Notes under the pieces: generated by a model
Database searches by the model: none
Seen by the model: the letters and a program-made list of their open reading frames with translations, nothing else
What the model was told of the DNA's origin: nothing
NCBI RefSeq assembly: GCF_004022565.1
Contig: NZ_CP022987.1
Location: forward strand, 3,162,001-3,226,000
Source: Pollutimonas thiosulfatoxidans
GTDB taxonomy: Bacteria > Pseudomonadota > Gammaproteobacteria > Burkholderiales > Burkholderiaceae_B
DNA length: 64,000 nucleotides
Direction of reading: 5' to 3'
Translations under genes and position numbers: made by a program
Shown: positions 45,789 through 53,531 of the stretch, piece after piece
How positions within the stretch are numbered: the stretch's first letter is position 1
Layout of the letters: the number at the start of each line of letters is the position of its first letter

Positions 45789-46702
45789 CGCGTAAGCCGG
45801 CCAGCGTGGCGCCGTTGCCGATGCGCGAAGGCGTGGCGCCCAGCCGGGTATTTTTGCCGCAGGGCCCGTGGCAGTGTCTGGGCGAATTTTTGGTTCAGCG
45901 TTTTCCGCATGTAGACCCCGCTATCCTGCAAGCCAGGCTGGCCGCTGGTCAGATCGTTGACAGCACTGGCACACCGCAATCGGCGCAAGCCGCCTACCAC
46001 CCGGGAGGCTGGCTGTGGTATTACCGCGCCGTGCCCGACGAAGTGCAACTGCCTTTTGATTTGCCGGTGCTTTATCGAGATGAGCACCTGGTAGCGGTCG
46101 ACAAACCGCACTTTCTGGCCAGCACGCCGGGCGGTCGATACCTGTACCAAACAGCGCTTACCCGTTTGCGACAAACACTGGACCTGCCCGATCTTAGTCC
46201 CATGCACCGGCTGGACAGGGAAACCGCGGGAGTTCTGCTGTTTTGTGTTGACCCGGCCAGTCGAGGTGCCTACCAAAGCTTGTTCCAGAACCGATTGGTG
46301 CACAAGGAGTACCTGGCCATGGCGCCGTGGCGTTTGAATTTGTCATCGCCCCTGGAGCGCCGCAGTCGCCTCGAGCCCAGGCCGGGCCACTTCACCATGC
46401 AGGAAGTGCCAGGCACGCCCAACAGCGTAACGGCGATTACGCTGTTGTCACGGCATGGCGAGCTGGGCCTATACCGCCTGGAGCCGCTGTCCGGCCGCAA
46501 ACATCAATTAAGGGTGCACATGAGCGCCCTTGGCATACCCATATGCCATGACCGGTTCTATCCGGAGCTTCAGCCCTACAACGATAGCGACGACCACGAG
46601 CGCCCACTGCAATTGCTGGCGGAAACCATCGCGTTTACCGATCCCCTTAGCGGTCACCCCCGGCGCTTCACCAGTTCGCGCCGGCTGGCCCTGCATCAGT
46701 AG
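45785..46702 (+). CDS. RluA-family pseudouridine synthase
   Basis: A pseudouridine synthase of 305 residues. The catalytic aspartate is Asp144 in MHRLDRETAGVLLF; VLYRDEHLVAVDKPHFLASTPG precedes it, and YRLEPLSGRKHQLRVHMSALGIPICHD is the C-terminal signature (shown cut). The N-terminal part has a short S4-like or linker region (LGEFLVQRFPHVDPAILQARL). The target, rRNA or tRNA, cannot be told. It is translationally coupled to tdh, an unexpected partner. It converges on the asparaginase gene with a 7-base overlap. Confidence 0.88.
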   Translation: MTRKPASVAPLPMREGVAPSRVFLPQGPWQCLGEFLVQRFPHVDPAILQARLAAGQIVDSTGTPQSAQAAYHPGGWLWYYRAVPDEVQLPFDLPVLYRDEHLVAVDKPHFLASTPGGRYLYQTALTRLRQTLDLPDLSPMHRLDRETAGVLLFCVDPASRGAYQSLFQNRLVHKEYLAMAPWRLNLSSPLERRSRLEPRPGHFTMQEVPGTPNSVTAITLLSRHGELGLYRLEPLSGRKHQLRVHMSALGIPICHDRFYPELQPYNDSDDHERPLQLLAETIAFTDPLSGHPRRFTSSRRLALHQ

Positions 46703-47691
46703 CTGTCGAAAAAGCCCTGCAGCGCAGCGCGCTCGCGCGTTTGGGTCAGCGCCAGCATCAAGAGGATGCGCGCCTTTTGCGGGTTGAGGTTGTCGGCGGT
46801 GATGAAGCCGCGGCGAACATCGCTTGCCGCGGGCGTGACCAAGCCCGTACCGGTACGTGATGCCCGCACGCAAGCGATGCCTTGCCTTGCTGCCATCCGC
46901 AGGCCTTTCTCGGCTTGCGGCGACAGACTGCCATTGCCCATGGCGGCAACCACAATGCCCTGCACCCCTGCGTCGATGGCAGCTTGGTACAAGTGCAAGC
47001 CGGCGCTTTGATGGTCATACAGAATATCGACCGCCGGCAGTATTTTTACCGGAGTATTCCGGAACATGCTGCTGCTGGTATGAGTGCGCAAGGGCGTCTG
47101 GTGCATGTGGACCACGCCATTGGCGATCTGCCCAAGGCAGCCTTGGGCACCGGTATAAAACGCTTCGACTTGCGTGGTGTTGGCCTTGCTGACATGGCGA
47201 GCGGCGTGAACCTTGTCGTTCATGGCCACCAGCACGCCGTGACCGCAAGCCTCCGGCCGTCCGGCAAGCAGCACGGCGTTGTACAGGTTAAGCGGGCCGT
47301 CGGCGCTGATGGCCGATGCAGGCCGCATGGCACCCACCATCACGACCGGCTTGTGGCTGTCGACGGTCAGATTCAGGAAGTAGGCGGTTTCTTCCAGCGA
47401 GTCAGTGCCGTGGGTGATCACCACCCCGTTTGTCGCCGGGTCGGCCAGCTCACGATTGACTGTCTTTGCCAGGCGCAGCAGCATGCTGTTGGTGAGGCGG
47501 CGGCTATCCACGTTGAAAACCTGTCGCCCACGAATGTCAGCAATACCGGCGATCTCGGGCACGGCGGCAAGCAAGGCCTCGATGCCCTCGGTAACGGCGT
47601 AGTCGCTTAAAGTCGTAGAGGCGGCCGCGGTCGCTGCAATGGTGCCGCCCGTGCCGAGCAGGACCACCGAGGGCAGAGTTCGTTGTTTCAT
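46696..47691 (-). CDS. L-asparaginase
   Basis: A homotetrameric-type asparaginase of 331 residues converting asparagine to aspartate and ammonia. First catalytic threonine Thr17 in GTGGTIAATAAAS, second Thr96-Asp97 in VITHGTDSLEETAYFL, and the lysine in NDKVHAARHVSKANT. GAMRPASAISADGPLNLY and GNGSLSPQAEKGL are also typical. I see no convincing signal peptide: the N-terminus is MKQRTLPSVVLLG, which is the first strand, so the enzyme is probably cytoplasmic. It is last in the operon of the polar amino acid ABC transporter (overlap 4 bases), suggesting asparagine or glutamine uptake and use. Confidence 0.92.
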   Translation of the reverse strand: MKQRTLPSVVLLGTGGTIAATAAASTTLSDYAVTEGIEALLAAVPEIAGIADIRGRQVFNVDSRRLTNSMLLRLAKTVNRELADPATNGVVITHGTDSLEETAYFLNLTVDSHKPVVMVGAMRPASAISADGPLNLYNAVLLAGRPEACGHGVLVAMNDKVHAARHVSKANTTQVEAFYTGAQGCLGQIANGVVHMHQTPLRTHTSSSMFRNTPVKILPAVDILYDHQSAGLHLYQAAIDAGVQGIVVAAMGNGSLSPQAEKGLRMAARQGIACVRASRTGTGLVTPAASDVRRGFITADNLNPQKARILLMLALTQTRERAALQGFFDSY

Positions 47692-48362
47692 CGTTTAAGC
47701 CACCTTTCGAACAATGCCAGGCATGCCAGCAAGGAGAAGTTGATCATCAGGTAGAGCGCGCCTGCCAGGACAAACGTTTCGATAATGGCGTAATTCTGAT
47801 TCATCAGGCGTTTGGCGTGCCCCGTAAGCTCCATGACGGCGATGGTCGATGCCAGGCTGGTTCCCTTGATGACCAGGACGATCTCGTTGCTGTAAGCGGG
47901 CAAGGCCTGCCGTATGGCCAGCGGGAACACGACGCGCCGAAAGCGCAGCAAAGCGGACATGCCGCTGGCGCGGGCGGCCTCGATCTGGCCATTGGGCACG
48001 GACTGAAAGCCGCCGCGCAGCACTTCGCTGATATAGGCGCCGCTGTTCAGGGCGATCGCCAGTATGGCGCAGCGCCCGCCATCACTGAACAGCCACCACA
48101 GCGCCGCATTGCCGCGCACAAAATCCAGGGTACCGATACCGTAATACACAATAAATAGCTGCACCAGCAGCGGCGTGCCGCGAAAGCAGGTGCTGTACAC
48201 GAATGCGAAACGGGCGGCCGATGCACGGGTCGACATGCGCATCAAGGCCAGGGTCAGGCCGATGAGGCTGGCCAGCACAATGGCGGTCACGCCGATATAA
48301 ACGGTAAGTCCGAAACCCTGGAACAGGTTGACGATGGTGTGCTGGAAGAGGGCGAAGTCCAC
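47688..48362 (-). CDS. Polar amino acid ABC transporter permease (HisM type)
   Basis: Inner-membrane permease of a polar amino acid ABC transporter, 224 residues, about five helices. The TIGR01726-type N-terminus (GLTVYIGVTAIVLASLIGLTLALMR) and the EAA loop EVLRGGFQSVPNGQIEAARASGMS are diagnostic; SNEIVLVIKGTSLASTIAVMELTG near the end is also conserved. It pairs with the permease at 48363-49073 (adjacent, no gap). It overlaps the asparaginase start by 4 bases. Confidence 0.92.
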   Translation of the reverse strand: MDFALFQHTIVNLFQGFGLTVYIGVTAIVLASLIGLTLALMRMSTRASAARFAFVYSTCFRGTPLLVQLFIVYYGIGTLDFVRGNAALWWLFSDGGRCAILAIALNSGAYISEVLRGGFQSVPNGQIEAARASGMSALLRFRRVVFPLAIRQALPAYSNEIVLVIKGTSLASTIAVMELTGHAKRLMNQNYAIIETFVLAGALYLMINFSLLACLALFERWLKR

Positions 48363-49073
48363 TCAGTGCCCCCTCATGCCGCGACCGAAGTGCCTTTCGG
48401 CCATCACGAACAGGGCCTGGCTGCCAACGCCGACGATGAAGTACAGGGCGCCCGCCATAACGTAGAGCGCCAGGGGCTCGCGTGTCGCTGCAGCGCCCAG
48501 CACGGCGGCGCGCATCAGTTCGACCAGGCCCACCAGTGAAATCAGCGCCGTATCCTTTAGCGCCGTCTGCCAGACATTATTGGTGCCGGGCAGGGCGTAC
48601 CAGAACATCTGCGGGATGACGACACGAAAAAGCCGCTGACGGCCGTTCATGCCGATGGCTCGGGCCGCTTCGATCTGGCCGGTCGGGATGGCAGCCAGGG
48701 CCCCGCGGAATACCTCGACGCCGTAAGAGCCGGAAATCAAGCCGATGGCAAGAATGCCGATCAGTGCCGGAAACCAGCCTGTCATGGCTTCCTGCCATCC
48801 CAGGACGTCGGCAAGATCGGCCACAGCCTGGACCGTTCCGAAGAACAGCAGATAGATGATCAGCAGCTCGGGTATGCTGCGCACCAGGGTCGTGTAGGTG
48901 CTGACCAGCACCCGCAATGGACGGATGCCCGAGGTTCGTATGCTGGCCCCCGCAATGCCGATCACGATACCCAGTGCCATGCCCAGCACCGATATCAGCA
49001 GTGTCATGGCGGTGCCGCGCAGCAGGGTCCAGCCCCAGCCCTCGCCCAGCACGCTGAGTATCGTGTCTATCAT
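48363..49073 (-). CDS. Polar amino acid ABC transporter permease (HisQ type)
   Basis: Second permease of the ABC transporter, 236 residues. WTLLRGTAMTLLISVLGMALGIVIG opens it; RSIPELLIIYLLFFG and the EAA loop EVFRGALAAIPTGQIEAARAIGMN are typical, followed by NNVWQTALKDTALISLVGLVELMRAA. It lies 6 bases after the binding-protein gene and abuts the HisM-type gene directly. Confidence 0.92.
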   Translation of the reverse strand: MIDTILSVLGEGWGWTLLRGTAMTLLISVLGMALGIVIGIAGASIRTSGIRPLRVLVSTYTTLVRSIPELLIIYLLFFGTVQAVADLADVLGWQEAMTGWFPALIGILAIGLISGSYGVEVFRGALAAIPTGQIEAARAIGMNGRQRLFRVVIPQMFWYALPGTNNVWQTALKDTALISLVGLVELMRAAVLGAAATREPLALYVMAGALYFIVGVGSQALFVMAERHFGRGMRGH

Positions 49074-49079
49074 GGAGGT

Positions 49080-49895
49080 TTACTTCTTGCAGACCTCATA
49101 GTTCGAGATGTCGATGTCGAACCATTTTTCGCTGGAGGTCTTGACGGTGCCGTCATTGATCAGCTTGCACAACGCGGCGTCGACTTTCGCTTTGAGTTCG
49201 GTGTTGTCCTTGTTGATGCCTACTCCGATTCCGTAGCCCAGCACTTCGGGCGCAGATGATCCCTTGATGATGAGCTCGGATAGCGCGAAGTCTTTCTCGC
49301 CGACTTTATGCAGGAACTTTGATTGCGAGGTCAGGTCGGCAAAGGTGGCATGCAGGCGCCCTGCATCCAGGTCGATCTGCATCTGATCCAGCGTGTCGTA
49401 GTTTTTCAATGTGACGTCAGGCGCCATCTTGCGAAGGTAGTCGCCATGAGTGGTACCGCCCTGCACGCCGACGGTCTTGCCCTTCAGGCCGGCAAAGATG
49501 GCTTCCGCGCTGCTTGCGCTAACCAGGTCGCTGCTGCGCGGCAGCACGAAGATCGCGTCTTCCACGGCGTAAGGGATGCTGAAGGTAATGCGCTTGCTGC
49601 GCTCCGGCGTGACGGACATGCCCGAGATGATCAGGTCGAAGCGCTTGGCATCCAGTGACGGAATCAGGCTGTCGAACGCCTGGACCACGAAGCGGCAGTC
49701 CGACTGCAATTCCTTGCAAAGTGCGGCGCCGATATCGGCATCAAACCCGCTGACCTTGCCGGCTGCATCGACCATGCTCCAGGGGGGATAGCCGCCTTCG
49801 GTGCCTATCTTGATGGTGTCAGCAGCGGCTGGGCTCAGGGCGAACAGCGCCAGGCTCGCGCACAGCGCGGCGCTCTGTATGAATGGTTTGATCAC
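49080..49895 (-). CDS. Polar amino acid ABC transporter binding protein
   Basis: Periplasmic receptor of the HisJ/ArgT group, 271 residues with a signal peptide ending at SPAAA-DT. IKIGTEGGYPPWSMVDAAGKVSGFDADIGAALC, VQAFDSLIPSLDAKRFDLIISGMSVTPERS and TVGVQGGTTHGDYL (cut) are the conserved stretches. The ligand arginine/aspartate pair fits a polar or basic amino acid. With an asparaginase at the end of the operon an amide amino acid is a reasonable guess, not shown by sequence. Hairpins lie in the 100-base gap before it. Confidence 0.92.
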   Translation of the reverse strand: MIKPFIQSAALCASLALFALSPAAADTIKIGTEGGYPPWSMVDAAGKVSGFDADIGAALCKELQSDCRFVVQAFDSLIPSLDAKRFDLIISGMSVTPERSKRITFSIPYAVEDAIFVLPRSSDLVSASSAEAIFAGLKGKTVGVQGGTTHGDYLRKMAPDVTLKNYDTLDQMQIDLDAGRLHATFADLTSQSKFLHKVGEKDFALSELIIKGSSAPEVLGYGIGVGINKDNTELKAKVDAALCKLINDGTVKTSSEKWFDIDISNYEVCKK

Positions 49896-49951
49896 GGTGT
49901 TTCCTTAGTGGATATTGGCGTTGCCGAAGACGTGATGTTACCAAAGTGGGG

Positions 49952-49979
49952 GGGCCGCGCGGCCCGCAGAGCAGCGGGC
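49952..49979 (-). promoter_or_regulatory. Competing hairpins between ABC ATPase and receptor genes
   Basis: Two overlapping inverted repeats: GGGCC-GCGC-GGCCC (49952-49965) and GCCCGC-AGAGCA-GCGGGC (49962-49979). They share bases 49962-49965, so only one can form at a time. Their position between the ATPase stop and the receptor start fits mRNA processing or uneven expression in the operon. Confidence 0.4.
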
Positions 49980-49995
49980 GTCGGGCGCCTGGCTT

Positions 49996-50769
49996 TTATT
50001 GCGTAGGCAGCAAAAACTGACGCAATCGCGGCGACTGTGGTTGGTCGAACAGGGCAGCCGGCGGGCCCTCTTCCTCGATCAGGCCATTGTGCATGAACAG
50101 GGTGTGGTCGGAAACCTCACGAGCGAACTTCATTTCGTGGGTAACGAGTATCATGCTGCGGCCTTCATCAGCCAGTTGCCGGATGACTCTAAGCACCTCG
50201 CCGACCATTTCAGGGTCCAGCGCAGAGGTCGGCTCGTCAAACAGCAAGACATCGGGGTTCATGGCCAAGGCCCGGGCGATGGCGACCCGTTGCTGTTGTC
50301 CGCCCGACAGCTCGGCCGGATAGGCATCGCGCTTGTCGGCCATGCCCACCTTGTCCAATAACTGCATGGCATGAGCTATGGCTTCGTCCCGCGCGATGCC
50401 CTGGACATGCACCGGACCTTCGATGACGTTGTGCAAGGCACTGCGATGCGACCACAAATTGAAGCTTTGAAAGACCATCCCCAGCCGGGCGCGTACCCGC
50501 TCGAGTTGGCGGGCGTCGCTGCTGACGACGACGCCGTCGCGTTTGCGGTGACTGCGCAGGACCTCGCCGGCGATATGAACCTCGCCCTGGTCGGGGACAA
50601 CCAAATGGTTAATGCAGCGCAATAGCGTGCTTTTCCCTGAGCCGGAGGCGCCGATGATGGACAGCACATGTCCCTTTTCGGCGCTGAACGAGATACCGCG
50701 CAACACTTCATTGCTGCCGTAGGCCTTATGGATGTTCTCGACGCGAACGGCGTAATGCTCGATAGTCAT
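49996..50769 (-). CDS. Polar amino acid ABC transporter ATPase (HisP type)
   Basis: ATP-binding subunit of 257 residues. Walker A GASGSGKSTLLRC, Q-loop MVFQSFNLWSHRSALHNV, signature LSGGQQQRVAIARALA, Walker B VLLFDEPTSALDPE and H-loop LVTHEMKFAREV are all intact. The insertion SHRKRDGVVVSSDARQL is usual for HisP-type proteins. The ATG at 50769 is chosen as the start; in-frame codons reach 50808 without a better site. It is 60 bases downstream of rpoN on the same strand and heads the transporter genes. Confidence 0.93.
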   Translation of the reverse strand: MTIEHYAVRVENIHKAYGSNEVLRGISFSAEKGHVLSIIGASGSGKSTLLRCINHLVVPDQGEVHIAGEVLRSHRKRDGVVVSSDARQLERVRARLGMVFQSFNLWSHRSALHNVIEGPVHVQGIARDEAIAHAMQLLDKVGMADKRDAYPAELSGGQQQRVAIARALAMNPDVLLFDEPTSALDPEMVGEVLRVIRQLADEGRSMILVTHEMKFAREVSDHTLFMHNGLIEEEGPPAALFDQPQSPRLRQFLLPTQ

Positions 50770-50829
50770 GGCGCTAAATGGGACTGGAAAGCCCCATTTT
50801 AGCGGCATGACGCGACTGGCCTTTCTCCA

Positions 50830-52320
50830 CTAAGGGGCGCGGCGCATTTCCGCCGGCGGGTATTTGATCTGCGCCCGGTACTTCGATACGGTGCGTCGCG
50901 CCACGATCACACCCTCGCGGGCCAGCTTGCTGGCCAGGGTGACATCGGAGAGCGGGTCCTTCGGGTTCTCTTCGTCGATCATCTCGCGGATGAGAGCGCG
51001 AACCGCTACGGCCGAACATGTGCCACCCGTCCGCGTGGCAAGCTCCCGGGAGAAAAAGTGTTTGAACTCGAAGATCCCGCGAGGCGACGCCAGGTACTTA
51101 TTGCTGGTCGCACGCGATACCGTGGACTCGTGCATGCCCAGTTCGTCGGCGATCTCGCTAAGCATCATGGGACGCAGTGCGATCTCGCCGTAGTCGAAGA
51201 AGGTTTGTTGCCGAGCCACGATAGCTTGTGCGACCCGCTGTATGGTGCTGCTGCGCTGCTCCAGGCTGCGCATCAGCCAGCGCGCCTCCTGCAGCGCTTG
51301 CGCCATCAGGGAGCGTTCGCTGTAGCGGGTCTCGCGGAACATCTGGGCGTAGGCGTTATTCAGGCGCGCCTGGGGAATGGCGTCATCATTGGGAACAGCC
51401 ACCCACAGCTTGCCCACCTTGCGCACCACGACGTCCGGGATGACATAGCAGGCGGGATCGACATTGCTGTAGCGGCGCCCGGGCCGCGGATCCAGCTTGC
51501 GTATCAACATGCAGGCTTCCTGGATGTCGTCCGCCGGATGATGGAGCGACTTGGCCAAGCCTGCATAGTCGCAGCGTCCCAGGCGATCCAGGTGGCCGTC
51601 AACGATGGTCATGGCCAGCGCGCGACCGGGGGTGTCGTCCGGCATGCCTTGCAATTGCAAGGTCAGGCATTCGGCCAGGTTGCGGGCGCCCAGACCGTTA
51701 GCGGCCAGTTGCTGGACCAGCCGCAACGCCACTTCCCACTCTTCGTTGCTGGCCGGAGGCGAGAATTGCGAGGGTTCGGCCAGCTCGGCAAAGGGCACGC
51801 GCAAGTAGCCGTCGTCGTCTATGGCTTCGATAATGAACTCGACCATATAGCGGTCCCGTTCGCTTAACTGATAGCCGCACAGATCGGCCCGCAAGGACTC
51901 GTGCAGGCTGGTTTCGCTACGCGCCCATTGGCCAACGTCGGTGTCGGGATGGTCGTTGTTGCGGCTGGCCGGATAGTCGCCGGAATAGCTGGCCGCGGAC
52001 TCGCTGGTATCGGGGGCGATATGCTGGGTTTCCGGCATGTCGTCGCCGGGCGAGTCGTCCGATGCCGCGTCGCCCATGATGATGTCCTCATGGTTCTGGC
52101 CATGCAGCTCGTTGTCGGGCAGGATCGTGCCTTGCCCCTTATCTGCTGTTACGCCATCGCTTTCCTCTTGCTCTTCGAGAAAGGGGTTATTGGCGATAGC
52201 TTCAGCCACCTCGCGGCTGAAATCCAGCGTCGACATTTGCAGCAACTTTACGGACTGCTGCAACCGAGGCGTCAAGGTGGTTTGTTGGCGAGCCTGCAGC
52301 TCATAAGTCATTTGTCCCAC
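50830..52320 (-). CDS. rpoN: RNA polymerase sigma-54 factor
   Basis: RpoN directs RNA polymerase to -24/-12 promoters and needs AAA+ activators. The 496-residue protein has the Gln-rich Region I (LQARQQTTLTPRLQQSVKLLQMSTLDF), an acidic Region II (about 55-130), core-binding Region III, the helix-turn-helix (MLSEIADELGMHESTVSRATSNKY, cut) and the RpoN box ARRTVSKYRAQI near the end. Start: GTG at 52320 with GGGAG upstream, or ATG at 52311. The gene is not in the usual lptB-rpoN-hpf-ptsN neighbourhood: amino acid ABC genes follow it and a glycan gene run is divergent. It may be a second rpoN copy. Confidence 0.95.
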   Translation of the reverse strand: MGQMTYELQARQQTTLTPRLQQSVKLLQMSTLDFSREVAEAIANNPFLEEQEESDGVTADKGQGTILPDNELHGQNHEDIIMGDAASDDSPGDDMPETQHIAPDTSESAASYSGDYPASRNNDHPDTDVGQWARSETSLHESLRADLCGYQLSERDRYMVEFIIEAIDDDGYLRVPFAELAEPSQFSPPASNEEWEVALRLVQQLAANGLGARNLAECLTLQLQGMPDDTPGRALAMTIVDGHLDRLGRCDYAGLAKSLHHPADDIQEACMLIRKLDPRPGRRYSNVDPACYVIPDVVVRKVGKLWVAVPNDDAIPQARLNNAYAQMFRETRYSERSLMAQALQEARWLMRSLEQRSSTIQRVAQAIVARQQTFFDYGEIALRPMMLSEIADELGMHESTVSRATSNKYLASPRGIFEFKHFFSRELATRTGGTCSAVAVRALIREMIDEENPKDPLSDVTLASKLAREGVIVARRTVSKYRAQIKYPPAEMRRAP

Positions 52321-52433
52321 TTCGTGTCTCCCTTATTGAATTCACGTTGAACACACGCATTGCTGTTCACGCAAAAGGCATGCCAACTTAAACGGACGGT
52401 TTTTCAAGCTGTGTCGGAATCTTGCCGGACGCC

Positions 52434-52462
52434 CGCGAGGCGTGGATTTGCGCGCCCTCGCG
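52434..52462. promoter_or_regulatory. Inverted repeat CGCGAGG-N15-CCTCGCG
   Basis: A perfect 7-bp dyad whose right half ends 17 bases before the -24 element at 52480. It could be a binding site for a sigma-54 activator or for a regulator of rpoN. Activator sites usually lie further upstream, so the role is uncertain. Confidence 0.35.
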
Positions 52463-52479
52463 CAGGTAAGCAAATTTAT

Positions 52480-52496
52480 CCGGCCCGCAATTTGCT
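52480..52496 (+). promoter_or_regulatory. Sigma-54 (-24/-12) promoter candidate
   Basis: CCGGCCCGCAATTTGCT matches the consensus YTGGCACGrNNNTTGCW at 11 of its 14 defined positions, with the invariant GG (52482-52483) and GC (52494-52495) at the required 10-base spacing. Transcription would start near 52506, about 184 bases before the BON gene. rpoN is divergent and two sigma-54 activators lie at the other end of the gene run, which supports it. Confidence 0.55.
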
Positions 52497-52689
52497 GATG
52501 GCGGCCCGGCCAGAGCGGGGCAGCGGTTCTAGATAAATTACCGAGCGGTGTAAGAAGTGCTGCAGCTCATTTGGCGGCGAAGCGGCGGTCTGCCGTCATG
52601 ACGTCTCGGCACAACGCTTGCTGTGGCAGGGTGTCGCGGGTGGCCCGCCAGACGGCGGTCGTTCGCATCCAATTCTGAAGGAGACGAGA

Positions 52690-53529
52690 GTGAGCAACCA
52701 TCAATCGGGACGGGGCAACCGTTCGCATCACGACAACAGAGGCGATTACGACGACTCCTTCGCAGACCAGCGTGATCCCCAGCATGGCATGGGCAATCGC
52801 CCGAGACATTGGCAGGGCAAGGACTCTGGAGAGCACGGTGCCTACCGCGACGAGCCAGAATTCGACAGACGTTCCTATGGCACGGGTAACCAATACGGCG
52901 AGGCGGGAGCCCACGCACGCAGGCAGAGCCAGCAGCGGCGCCGTGACGGCGGGTTCGCGCCGGATGACCATGGCTCTGACGACTTTGGCCGAGGCAACGA
53001 AACGGTGCGGGACGAGCGGGATGAGCCGGGCCGGTATAGCGGCGCGCATGCAGCCCGGCCCGGACAGGGCTTGCGTAGCCGCAGCGCCGATCCCGGACAA
53101 AGCAGCTATGGCGGATTTGTCAACGAGGATCCCCGCTTTCAGCGGCAGCAGTTGGAGCATTACGAAGGTGGGCGAGGTTATCCGGGCTATCACCACAGCG
53201 CACAAGGCGGTCAGCAAGCCGGCTCGCGCAGCGAGCGCCAGCAGCACGCCTATGGTGGCCGCCCTACGATGCCCAAGGGCTACCAGCGCTCCGACGAGAG
53301 GCTGATGGATGACGTATGCGAGCGCCTTAGCCGCCGTGGGCTGGACGTGCGCGAGGTGTCGGTGCAAGTTTCTGCCGGCACGGTGTCATTGGAAGGCAGC
53401 GTAGCGGACAGGCGAACCAAGCATGCGATCGAAGACTGCGTTGACGGCGTTCCCGGCGTGCAAGACGTCGACAATCGTATCCGCATCACTCGTGACGGTG
53501 GGGCGAGCGCCTCGTCCAGAGGAGAGTGA
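52690..53529 (+). CDS. BON-domain protein with long disordered N-terminus
   Basis: A 279-residue protein beginning at a GTG with AAGGAG 6 bases upstream. Residues 1-200 are hydrophilic and rich in Arg, Gly, Gln, Asp, His and Ser, without a signal peptide or membrane segment. Residues 201-268 form a BON domain (SDERLMDDVCERLSRRGLDV, VQVSAGTVSLEGSVADR, HAIEDCVDGVPGVQDVDN). BON domains bind phospholipid or act in stress and envelope proteins; most have signal peptides, so this arrangement is atypical. It is first in the glycan gene run (2-base gap to the GT4 gene) and directly behind the sigma-54-like promoter. Confidence 0.85.
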   Translation: MSNHQSGRGNRSHHDNRGDYDDSFADQRDPQHGMGNRPRHWQGKDSGEHGAYRDEPEFDRRSYGTGNQYGEAGAHARRQSQQRRRDGGFAPDDHGSDDFGRGNETVRDERDEPGRYSGAHAARPGQGLRSRSADPGQSSYGGFVNEDPRFQRQQLEHYEGGRGYPGYHHSAQGGQQAGSRSERQQHAYGGRPTMPKGYQRSDERLMDDVCERLSRRGLDVREVSVQVSAGTVSLEGSVADRRTKHAIEDCVDGVPGVQDVDNRIRITRDGGASASSRGE

Positions 53530-53531
53530 TC

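Larger units (their letters stand above)
52321..52689. promoter_or_regulatory. Divergent control region between rpoN and the glycan gene run
   Basis: A 369-base gap with no convincing gene. It holds an inverted repeat CGCGAGG-N15-CCTCGCG (52434-52462), a sigma-54-type promoter element (52480-52496) facing the glycan genes, and the AAGGAG (52677-52682) of the BON gene. The stretch 52507-52676 would be a long leader and shows nothing definite. Promoters for rpoN should lie at about 52330-52430 but I cannot name one. Confidence 0.6.

Noticed and set aside
52567..53367. A 266-codon frame antisense to the BON gene
   Set aside because: It is a shadow of the GC-rich BON reading frame, low in complexity and without a start site.
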